Shown here piece after piece: positions 1-4,776 of a stretch of 5,808 nucleotides of DNA. Position 1 is the first letter of the stretch; each line of letters begins with the position of its first letter. A program made the position numbers and the translations under genes. Under the pieces are notes generated by a model. That model saw nothing but the letters and a program-made list of their open reading frames with translations, did not search any database and was not told where the DNA came from. This DNA comes from Spirochaetaceae bacterium (GTDB taxonomy: Bacteria > Spirochaetota > Spirochaetia > DSM-27196 > PXBQ01). Location of the stretch: assembly GCA_003566875.1 (NCBI GenBank), contig PXBQ01000184.1:1-5808 (forward strand), read 5' to 3'.

Positions 1-194
1 AACCCCGGTATCTCCCACAACACGGCGATCGCGAACGGCTGTTCCTTCGGGTACCGGATTGCGATCTCGTCGCCGCCGAGACTGCGCCACTCGCTGAAGA
101 ACGGGAAGTTGCGCGTGTTCGTCGTGAACGAGGTCACGGGTTGGACCGGCTTTCCGGACGGTGTCGTGAAACGGACGATGAGCTGTTCCGGCAC
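1..194 (-). CDS. Hypothetical protein, 5' part only (cut by window edge)
   Basis: An open frame of 64 codons runs from a GTG at 194 leftward off the window without a stop. The start is chosen because a strong Shine-Dalgarno, AAGGAG (complement of 201-206), lies 6 nt upstream. The visible N-terminus begins MPEQLIVRFTTPSGKPVQPV and continues through an aromatic stretch (NFPFFSEW, about residues 29-36) to an acidic-basic segment ending EQPFAIAVLWEIPG. There is no signal peptide or membrane segment in the visible part. Codon third positions are mostly G or C, as in the neighbours. I do not recognise the family and propose no function. It is transcribed divergently from the toxin-antitoxin operon, with 117 bp between the two start codons. 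Confidence 0.7.
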   Translation of the reverse strand, partial: MPEQLIVRFTTPSGKPVQPVTSFTTNTRNFPFFSEWRSLGGDEIAIRYPKEQPFAIAVLWEIPG

Positions 195-229
195 GGGGCA
201 CTCCTTGAGGTAACGGGTTTCACCGACCG

Positions 230-258
230 ATGGTACCGTATCCCCGCAAACGACTCAA
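230..258 (-). promoter_or_regulatory. Candidate sigma70-type promoter for the leftward gene
   Basis: Read on the minus strand, TTGAGT (258-253) and TACCAT (235-230) are separated by 17 bp. Each matches 4 of 6 consensus positions, and the -10 has the TANNNT form. Transcription would begin near 223, giving a leader of about 30 nt that contains the AAGGAG site. Matches of this strength also occur by chance, so the support is mainly position and exact spacing. Confidence 0.4.
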
Positions 259-276
259 GGCGGGATTTTCCACAAG

Positions 277-305
277 TAGACAAAAAAGGACCGGTCAGTT
301 AGACT
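277..305 (+). promoter_or_regulatory. Promoter of the toxin-antitoxin operon
   Basis: TAGACA (277-282, 5 of 6 matches to TTGACA) is followed after exactly 17 bp by TAGACT (300-305, 4 of 6, TANNNT form). The -10 hexamer ends 6 nt before the antitoxin ATG, so the predicted first transcribed base is the A of the start codon or its immediate neighbour. No Shine-Dalgarno precedes the ATG. Together these point to a leaderless message. Confidence 0.55.
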
Positions 306-309
306 GGTC
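289..309. promoter_or_regulatory. Inverted repeat, probable autoregulatory operator
   Basis: GACCGGTC (289-296) and GACTGGTC (302-309) are inverted copies with one mismatch, separated by AGTTA. The repeat starts inside the -35/-10 spacer, covers the -10 hexamer and ends just before the ATG. Type II toxin-antitoxin complexes usually repress their own operon by binding such palindromes. That this is the operator is an inference from location and symmetry. Confidence 0.5.
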
Positions 310-311
310 AT

Positions 312-554
312 ATGAACGTAGTGACAGCGACTGAGTTCAAGGCGAAGTGTCTCGCGCTGATCGATGAGGTCCGCGAGTCGGGCGCTCGTTTCGTGATCAG
401 CAAACACGGGCGGCGCGTCGCGGAGTTGGTGAGATACGTCGATCTGGAGGAAACGTCCGCACAGGAATCGTTACGAGGAACGGCCAGGATACTCTCGGAC
501 ATCGAGACTCCGGTCGCGCCGCCCGACGATTGGCTGAGCATGGGTGGGAAATGA
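312..554 (+). CDS. Type II antitoxin, Phd/YefM-like
   Basis: This 80-residue protein is the likely antitoxin of the downstream PIN toxin. It begins MNVVTATEFKAKCLALIDEV, the usual start of Phd/YefM antitoxins: a short strand, then a helix with the 'A-(K/R)-x-x-x-x-L-(I/L)-(D/E)-x-V' pattern. A second strand follows, with VISKHGRRVAELV at about residues 28-40, also typical of the family. The C-terminal third (about 41-80) is acidic and proline-rich (PVAPPDDW) and is the part expected to wrap the toxin. The N-terminal domain should bind DNA as a dimer, probably at the inverted repeat at 289-309. The ATG at 312 has no Shine-Dalgarno and is chosen because the family signature begins there. The stop overlaps the toxin start by ATGA, so the two are translationally coupled. 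The length is normal for the family. Confidence 0.85.
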   Translation: MNVVTATEFKAKCLALIDEVRESGARFVISKHGRRVAELVRYVDLEETSAQESLRGTARILSDIETPVAPPDDWLSMGGK

Positions 555-946
555 GGGTCGTTCTCGACACGCACATCGTCGTGTACTGGTGCGCCGAACC
601 CGACCGGTTGAGCGCAGCGCAACTCCACGCGGTCCGAACGATCAGCGCGGACAATCCGGCCATCGTCGCCGATATCACTCTCTGGGAGATCGCGGCGCTC
701 GTAGTTGCCGGCCGGCTGAAACTCGATTTGCCGATCCTCGAGTGGCTGAACCGGGCAACCGCACGGCCGCTTGTGCGAGTCGCTGAAATCAGCCCGAGTA
801 TCGCCGCTGAATCCCACAACCTGGCATCCTGGGAAAACCGTGACCCGGCAGACCGCCTCATCGTTGCGACCGCTCGGGTGTACGGCGCGGCCTTGCTCAC
901 GAACGACGGGTCTATTCGCGACTCCGGCCTCGTCACAGTGGTGTGA
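551..946 (+). CDS. vapC: PIN-domain ribonuclease toxin (VapC-like, COG3744-type)
   Basis: A 131-residue single-domain PIN nuclease, probably an RNA-cleaving toxin held inactive by the upstream antitoxin. The expected acidic residues are visible: D6 in VVLDTHIVVYW, E46 in DITLWEIA, D101 in RDPADRLI, and D119 in LLTNDGSIRDS. These four would coordinate Mg2+ or Mn2+ in the active site. The motifs 'LDTH', 'WEIA', 'RDPADRLIVATA' and 'LLTNDG.I' match the PIN subgroup usually paired with Phd-like antitoxins. I chose ATG 551 over an in-frame ATG at 530 because 551 places the catalytic strand at the N-terminus and forms the ATGA overlap with the antitoxin stop. The gene is full length and all four acidic positions are intact, so the toxin should be active. 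The RNA target cannot be told from sequence. Confidence 0.9.
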   Translation: MRVVLDTHIVVYWCAEPDRLSAAQLHAVRTISADNPAIVADITLWEIAALVVAGRLKLDLPILEWLNRATARPLVRVAEISPSIAAESHNLASWENRDPADRLIVATARVYGAALLTNDGSIRDSGLVTVV

Positions 947-958
947 TCCGCGTATACT
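930..958 (+). promoter_or_regulatory. Weak candidate promoter at the toxin 3' end
   Basis: TCGTCA (930-935, 4 of 6) and TATACT (953-958, 5 of 6) are separated by 17 bp. The element straddles the toxin stop codon. It could start a leader RNA of about 125 nt ahead of the peptidase gene that would include the hairpin at 990-1017. A second, closer promoter for the same gene lies at 1056-1084, so this one may be accessory or fortuitous. Confidence 0.3.
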
Positions 959-989
959 GCCGAAACGCCCGGCACCCGGACGTGAGGCT

Positions 990-1017
990 TGATCGGCGCG
1001 ATTCGGAGAATCGATCA
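990..1017 (+). other. Bulged hairpin between toxin and peptidase genes
   Basis: CGATTC (999-1004) pairs perfectly with GAATCG (1008-1013) around a GGA loop. TGAT (990-993) can extend the stem by pairing with ATCA (1014-1017), leaving CGGCG as a five-base bulge on the 5' side. There is no T-run afterwards, so it is not a standard intrinsic terminator. It may protect or end the toxin message, or sit in a peptidase leader if the promoter at 930-958 is used. Confidence 0.35.
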
Positions 1018-1055
1018 CGGGCGCGCGGCGACCGCGTTCCCGGTGCGACGCCGGC

Positions 1056-1084
1056 TTCACAGACGCGTGGAACGTCGGTATTCT
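1056..1084 (+). promoter_or_regulatory. Promoter of the peptidase gene (leaderless geometry)
   Basis: TTCACA (1056-1061, 5 of 6) and TATTCT (1079-1084, 4 of 6, TANNNT) are separated by exactly 17 bp. The -10 ends 6 nt before ATG 1091, the same distance as at the antitoxin gene. No Shine-Dalgarno is present in the bases before the ATG (TTCAGCG). The predicted message therefore starts at or next to its initiation codon. Confidence 0.5.
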
Positions 1085-1090
1085 TCAGCG

Positions 1091-1864
1091 ATGGGCTTCT
1101 TCACGCGTTCGCCGCGGATACGCGACGCCGACTGGACTGCGACGATTCAGGGCTACGCGATCTTTGGCCGGCTGGGCACGAACGACGCAACCCGGCTACG
1201 CGCGCTCGCGGAACTATTCCTCAAGAAGAAACAGATCCGCTTTCACTCGGGCGTTGCGGCCGACGACACGGTCCGGGCCTCGATCGCCGCGATGGCGTGT
1301 TTGCCGGTACTCAACCTCGACCTGTCGTGGTACTCCGCGTGGGTGTCGGTGCTCATCGTGCCCGAGGATTACGAGACCGACGTGACCGACGTCGACGACG
1401 CCGGTGTCGTGCACGAAGGGACCGATTTTGCGGCGGGCGAGTACGCGCCGCTCGGATTGGTCGTGCTCTCGCTTCCCGATGTTCTCGAGTCGGGACACGG
1501 GAGCGGCTTCAACGTCGTGATTCATGAGGCCGCGCACGTGATCGACGCGCGGAACGGATCGCTCGACGGCGCGCCGCCGCTTCACCGGGGAATGGACGTC
1601 GCACGGTGGACGGCGACGTTCACGTCCGCGTACACGGACCTCCAGAGGCGAGTCGGGCCCGCGGCTCGACGACGCGGCCGGAGAAGCGTATTCGACGCGT
1701 ACGCGGCGGAAGCGCCCGAAGAGTTCTTCGCGGTCGCGAGTGAGTTGTTCTTCGAGCGGCCCGAACGGCTCTCGAGGGAGTACCCGGACGTGTACGACGA
1801 ACTATCGCTTTTCTACCGCCAAGACCCGGCGGCACAACGCAACGGCCCGCCGCCCTCCGGGTAA
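1091..1864 (+). CDS. mtfA: MtfA-like zinc peptidase (peptidase family M90)
   Basis: A 257-residue cytoplasmic protein, close to the 265 residues of E. coli MtfA. The gluzincin motif HEAAH is at residues 145-149 in the segment FNVVIHEAAHVID: H145 and H149 bind zinc and E146 is catalytic. The later segment AYAAEAPEEFFAVASELFFE (about 203-222) matches the MtfA block that supplies the third ligand, most likely E211. The N-terminal half includes the family pattern LxxLxxxFLKKKQIRF (about 36-51). There is no signal peptide. In enterobacteria MtfA is a peptidase that also binds and inactivates the Mlc repressor, affecting ptsG; no Mlc or PTS gene is visible here, so the physiological role is open. 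Start ATG 1091 is preferred because homology begins there. An in-frame TTG at 989 would add an Arg-rich 34-residue extension that is probably untranslated. Confidence 0.88.
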   Translation: MGFFTRSPRIRDADWTATIQGYAIFGRLGTNDATRLRALAELFLKKKQIRFHSGVAADDTVRASIAAMACLPVLNLDLSWYSAWVSVLIVPEDYETDVTDVDDAGVVHEGTDFAAGEYAPLGLVVLSLPDVLESGHGSGFNVVIHEAAHVIDARNGSLDGAPPLHRGMDVARWTATFTSAYTDLQRRVGPAARRRGRRSVFDAYAAEAPEEFFAVASELFFERPERLSREYPDVYDELSLFYRQDPAAQRNGPPPSG

Positions 1865-1874
1865 CAGATCGTGC

Positions 1875-3218
1875 CTACCGACGAGGTAACCGTACGATGA
1901 ACCGAGTTCCCTGCCCTTCATCGCTCTCGAGGTGAATCGTACCGTCGTGCCCTTCGACGATGTGCTTCGCGATCGGGAGGCCGAGACCGCTTCCACCGGT
2001 CGTTCGCGACCGCGAAGGGTCCCCGCGATACAGCCGGTCGAACACAAAAGGCTGCTTCTCGGTCGAGATTCCGGCGCCGGTGTCGCAGACCGTGATCTCG
2101 ATATCCGTCGAGTCTGCTTGCAGGGCGACCGTGACCGTGTCATCGGCACGACAACTCGTGATCGCGTTCGTGATCAAGTTGTGCAGAACCTGCGCGATCC
2201 GGTTCGCGTCGAGTAAACACGGGACCGGCTGTTCGGCCCCGACGGCCGCGAGTCGCACGCCTTTTGCCGTCGCTGCCGGGTCGGCGGCGCGCACCGCGTG
2301 GCGAATGACCGACGCGATATCGTGTTCCTCGATCACAAATCGGAGCGCCCCGGCATCGGCGAGCGCGAGGTCCTGAAGATCGTCGACCAACCGGCTCATG
2401 AGCGTCACTTCCTCGAGCAGGATCGGAACCGCGACATCGGACGGGACAACCTTGTCACGGATTCCCTCGACGTACCCGCGGATGTTCGTCAACGGTGTCC
2501 GGAACTCGTGCGCGGTGTTCTCGACAAGATGACTCCGTCGCGTCGCCGCGGTCTCGAGTTCGGTGGCCATCGTGTTGAACGCGCTCGCGAGCTCGTGTAA
2601 CTCACCGCTCTCATGCGACATCTCGACGCGAACCGTTAGATCTCCGGCACCGGCGAGTCGGGCGCACCGCGCGAGTTCGCGAATCGGAGCGGTGATCGGT
2701 CGTGTCATCGCTGTCGAGACGAGAATCGCGACGCCAACCGCGAGAGCGCCGGCGACCCAGACGAAGTACTCGATCGACGCCTCCAGACGCCGCCGAAACG
2801 TCGCTTGAATCGTCGTCTCCGCGCTGACGTGAAGAGTACCGACCGGATCCATCTCGGGGTAATGGGTCAGAGACCGACTCGGCCACGTGCGGCTGAATCG
2901 AGGTTCGGACGGATCCTGCGCGGTATCCGCGACGATGCGGCCGGTTCGGTCGGTCAGGACGATTCGTGCGCCGAGCATGACCGCCATCTCGTCGACGAAC
3001 GGCTGGATACCGTCCCACGTGTCGCGCGCGGTGTAGTACCCGATAAGCCAGTGAGACATGCGCGTCATCTCGAGCTGGTTGATCAGCCGTTCGTACCGAG
3101 CGACTTCCCTTTCGGCGCTCTGGAAAACGACGATAGTCACCGTGCCGACCGCGGCCACCGTCACGGCGAGGAACGCAAACATCAGCCTGGCGCGCAAAGA
3201 ACGAAACGCGAATCTCAT
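1875..3218 (-). CDS. Membrane sensor histidine kinase, BaeS-like architecture
   Basis: A 447-residue kinase that should sense an envelope signal and phosphorylate the regulator encoded just upstream. In order: first membrane segment about residues 12-33; extracytoplasmic sensor about 34-150; second membrane segment about 151-171; HAMP about 172-225; HisKA with the phospho-accepting H237 in TAHEFRTPL; and an HATPase domain with N-box HNLITNA (346-352, N351), G1 box DTGAGI (379-384), F-box FVFDRLYRGD (391-400) and G2 box GGSGLGL (408-414). All catalytic motifs are intact. The sensor segment has no cysteine pairs or recognisable PAS signature by eye, so the ligand is unknown. The ATG at 3218 overlaps the regulator stop (ATGA), with no strong Shine-Dalgarno, indicating translational coupling. 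The gene ends 10 bp from the convergent peptidase gene. BaeS resemblance is by architecture and the C-terminal boxes only. Confidence 0.93.
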   Translation of the reverse strand: MRFAFRSLRARLMFAFLAVTVAAVGTVTIVVFQSAEREVARYERLINQLEMTRMSHWLIGYYTARDTWDGIQPFVDEMAVMLGARIVLTDRTGRIVADTAQDPSEPRFSRTWPSRSLTHYPEMDPVGTLHVSAETTIQATFRRRLEASIEYFVWVAGALAVGVAILVSTAMTRPITAPIRELARCARLAGAGDLTVRVEMSHESGELHELASAFNTMATELETAATRRSHLVENTAHEFRTPLTNIRGYVEGIRDKVVPSDVAVPILLEEVTLMSRLVDDLQDLALADAGALRFVIEEHDIASVIRHAVRAADPAATAKGVRLAAVGAEQPVPCLLDANRIAQVLHNLITNAITSCRADDTVTVALQADSTDIEITVCDTGAGISTEKQPFVFDRLYRGDPSRSRTTGGSGLGLPIAKHIVEGHDGTIHLESDEGQGTRFIVRLPRR

Positions 3219-3940
3219 ACCGAGAACTTGTACCCAACCCCGAACACCGTCGTGATGTAAACGGGATGAGACCGATCGGGTTCGATCTTCCGCCGGAGAT
3301 TCAAGATATGGACGTCGATGATCCGGTCCGATCCGTCGTGCTCATCGCCGAGCACATCTTCCGATAGCTGCGCGCGGGTGAACGGTCGATTCGGTTCGCC
3401 CATCAACTTCGCCAGTAACCGGAACTCCGTGTTGGTCAACGTGACGGGCCGATCGTTCACCGTCGTGGTGTACTCACGAAGGTTGAGCGAAATCGGACCG
3501 ATCTGCAGCCGACCGGACGAACCGGACGATCCGGACGTACCGCCGGGCGTCCTGCCGGAACGACGCAGAACGGCGCGAGCGCGCGCGGCGAGCTCACCCG
3601 GGCTGAACGGTTTGACCACGTAGTCGTCCGCGCCCGCGTCGAGTCCCGCTATCCGCGACTCCTCGGCGGTTCGTGCGGTCAACATGATGATCGGCGTGTC
3701 GACGGTCGCCCGGATCATGCGGCACAACTCCATTCCCCCGATTCCGGGAAGTAAGAGATCGAGAATGATGAGGTCCGGTTTTTTAGCGCGCGCGAGGGAG
3801 AGAGCCTTGACTCCGTCGACAGCCGTGATGACCGAGTGCCCGTCACGCCTGAGGTAAAACGCGACGAGATTGACAATCTTGACGTCGTCGTCGACGACGA
3901 GAACCGTCCCAACGTCGGAATGATCGTGATTCGTTGCCAC
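3215..3940 (-). CDS. OmpR/PhoB-family response regulator
   Basis: A 241-residue transcription factor. The receiver domain spans about residues 11-128, with the acidic pocket D17-D18-D19 in VLVVDDDVK, phospho-accepting D61 in IILDLLLPG, T88 in IIMLTAR and K110 in VVKPF, all conserved. A flexible Gly/Ser linker (GGTSGSSGSSG, 133-143) leads to a winged-helix DNA-binding domain (about 145-241). That domain carries the usual TNTEFRLLAKL segment, recognition helix region RIIDVHILNLRRKI and terminal wing YITTVFGVGYKF. The gene is first in an operon with the kinase, overlapping by ATGA. The GTG at 3940 is the only in-frame start before the receiver fold. It has no Shine-Dalgarno, so the message may have a very short leader; an extended -10-like TGTTTTACT lies at 3952-3944 but is too close to be convincing. 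It is divergent from the lipoprotein gene, a plausible target along with its own operon. Confidence 0.94.
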   Translation of the reverse strand: MATNHDHSDVGTVLVVDDDVKIVNLVAFYLRRDGHSVITAVDGVKALSLARAKKPDLIILDLLLPGIGGMELCRMIRATVDTPIIMLTARTAEESRIAGLDAGADDYVVKPFSPGELAARARAVLRRSGRTPGGTSGSSGSSGRLQIGPISLNLREYTTTVNDRPVTLTNTEFRLLAKLMGEPNRPFTRAQLSEDVLGDEHDGSDRIIDVHILNLRRKIEPDRSHPVYITTVFGVGYKFSV

Positions 3941-3970
3941 CTTAGTAAAACACTTATCGGCGTGGAACGT

Positions 3971-4005
3971 TACGGAAACTTCTTAATACGGTCTTCACAA
4001 CCGTA
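3971..4005. promoter_or_regulatory. Candidate regulator-binding site between divergent genes
   Basis: A perfect inverted repeat TACGGT (3987-3992) / ACCGTA (4000-4005) with a 7-base spacer lies 3 bp upstream of the lipoprotein -10. A further direct copy, TACGG, is at 3971-3975, 16 bp from the first arm. Related octamers CTTCTTAA (3979-3986) and CTTCACAA (3993-4000) also recur 14 bp apart. OmpR/PhoB regulators usually bind tandem direct repeats, so either the TACGG copies or the CTTC octamers could be the true site. Assignment to the neighbouring regulator is inference. Confidence 0.4.
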
Positions 4006-4008
4006 CTC

Positions 4009-4014
4009 TATATT
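4009..4014 (+). promoter_or_regulatory. Lipoprotein -10 element lacking a -35
   Basis: TATATT matches 5 of 6 positions of TATAAT. No hexamer 16-18 bp upstream matches TTGACA at more than two positions, and that place is taken by the TACGGT inverted repeat. This arrangement is typical of promoters that need an activator. Transcription would start near 4021, giving a leader of about 22 nt that includes the GGAGG ribosome binding site at 4032-4036. Confidence 0.5.
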
Positions 4015-4042
4015 AGCGCCAGAGACTGAATGGAGGCTGTGA

Positions 4043-4651
4043 ATGAAAAAGACACGGTATTTCGGAATAGGGGCGATCCTCATCGCCGTCGTTCTGCTCG
4101 CGGCGTGTGGAGGCGGCCAATCGAGGCCGGCGAGTACGACCGCGCAACAAAGGATGACGCTTCAGGTCACGGCACCGACCGTCCGCGACGCGGTGACCGA
4201 GAACACGACGACTGTGACCGGGGTCATCTCCGAACCGAACGCGAAGGTTTTTGTGAACGACCAGGCGGTACCGGTCGCGGCCGACGGATCGTTCACACAC
4301 GAGATTCCGCTCGCGTACGGAAGCAATCGGATCGCGGTCAGGGCAGAGGCGGAGGGGTTCGCAAACGCAAGCCGGACGATAACGTTGAACAGGGCGTTGA
4401 ACCTGACGGTCTCGTCGCCGACCGATAACCTCGTGGTGAACGGGAATCAGCTCACGGTGTCCGGCACCGTTTCAGACCCCGACGCGACGGTGAAGGTAAA
4501 CGGCATAAACATGCCGCTGAACAACGCGGGCGCGTTCAACCAGACTCTCCTGTTGTACTATCCGCTCACGATCGTGAATGTCGTCGCGCGGGTCGAGGGG
4601 ATGTCACCGGTCAGTCGCAACTTCACGGTAACCTCGTCGACGATCCAGTAG
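4043..4651 (+). CDS. Small lipoprotein with two Ig-like (glucodextranase B-like) repeats
   Basis: A 202-residue exported lipoprotein. The signal peptide has a basic start (MKKTR), a hydrophobic core (about 8-18) and the lipobox LAAC with lipidated Cys22, followed by GGG and a short Ser/Thr/Gln linker. Two tandem beta-rich repeats follow, about 40-116 and 119-197. Both carry the same order of motifs: V(T/S)G.(I/V)S(E/D)P.A.V.VN at 58-72 and 139-153, G(S/A)F at 82-84 and 163-165, then A.(A/V)EG at 101-105 and 182-186. This resembles bacterial Ig-like domains of the glucodextranase B type, usually non-catalytic spacers or binding modules. No enzyme domain is attached. GGAGG lies 6 nt before ATG. 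Its position divergent from a two-component operon suggests an envelope role controlled by it. The exact function is unknown. Confidence 0.85.
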   Translation: MKKTRYFGIGAILIAVVLLAACGGGQSRPASTTAQQRMTLQVTAPTVRDAVTENTTTVTGVISEPNAKVFVNDQAVPVAADGSFTHEIPLAYGSNRIAVRAEAEGFANASRTITLNRALNLTVSSPTDNLVVNGNQLTVSGTVSDPDATVKVNGINMPLNNAGAFNQTLLLYYPLTIVNVVARVEGMSPVSRNFTVTSSTIQ

Positions 4652-4684
4652 TACCTCTTCAGAACCCGAATACGTTCGGTAACC

Positions 4685-4720
4685 GGGCACCGGCCGACGC
4701 CGGTGCCCATCGGCACCGGT
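4685..4720 (+). terminator. Three-arm alternating hairpins downstream of the lipoprotein gene
   Basis: GGGCACCGGC (4685-4694) pairs perfectly with GCCGGTGCCC (4699-4708) around a CGAC loop, giving a 10-bp GC-rich stem. The middle arm can instead pair CCGGTGCC (4700-4707) with a third copy GGCACCGG (4712-4719) around CATC, extended by a G-T pair (4699/4720). The two stems exclude each other. There is no U-tract, so termination would be factor-dependent, or the structure serves as a 3' end stabiliser or attenuator between the lipoprotein and transporter genes. Confidence 0.6.
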
Positions 4721-4748
4721 TGACGCGAACGGTGTACGGACGTAACAT
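4720..4748 (+). promoter_or_regulatory. Candidate promoter of the transporter gene
   Basis: TTGACG (4720-4725, 5 of 6) and TAACAT (4743-4748, 4 of 6, TANNNT) are separated by 17 bp. Transcription would begin near 4755, giving a leader of about 22 nt. The -35 begins on the last base of the alternating hairpin. The ribosome binding site is weak: only GCGAG at 4767-4771, 5 nt before ATG 4777. Confidence 0.5.
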
Positions 4749-4776
4749 TCCGCATCCCGATCTCTAGCGAGTTTGC

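Noticed and set aside
308..1060. Long antisense open frame (250 codons) over the toxin-antitoxin genes
   Set aside because: It lies opposite two well-supported PIN/Phd genes. Its protein is Arg/Pro/Asp-rich with no recognisable domain, as expected from the complementary strand of GC-rich coding DNA.
989..1090. N-terminal extension of the peptidase from a TTG start
   Set aside because: The added 34 residues are Arg-rich, would include the intergenic hairpin and promoter, and have no family counterpart. ATG 1091 gives a normal MtfA length.
943..1527. Open frame of 194 codons overlapping the peptidase 5' half
   Set aside because: Very Arg-rich translation in an alternative frame of the peptidase gene, with no domain signature. 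It is a shadow of GC-rich coding sequence.
2611..3237. Minus-strand open frame of 208 codons over the kinase N-terminus
   Set aside because: It is a different frame of the same strand as the kinase, Arg/Asp-rich and without membrane segments or motifs. The kinase frame shows the full domain order.
3885..3900. Perfect 16-bp palindrome TCGTCGTCGACGACGA
   Set aside because: It falls on the codons for the VVDDD motif of the receiver domain (GTC GTC GAC GAC), so the symmetry follows from the amino acids and GC-rich codon choice.
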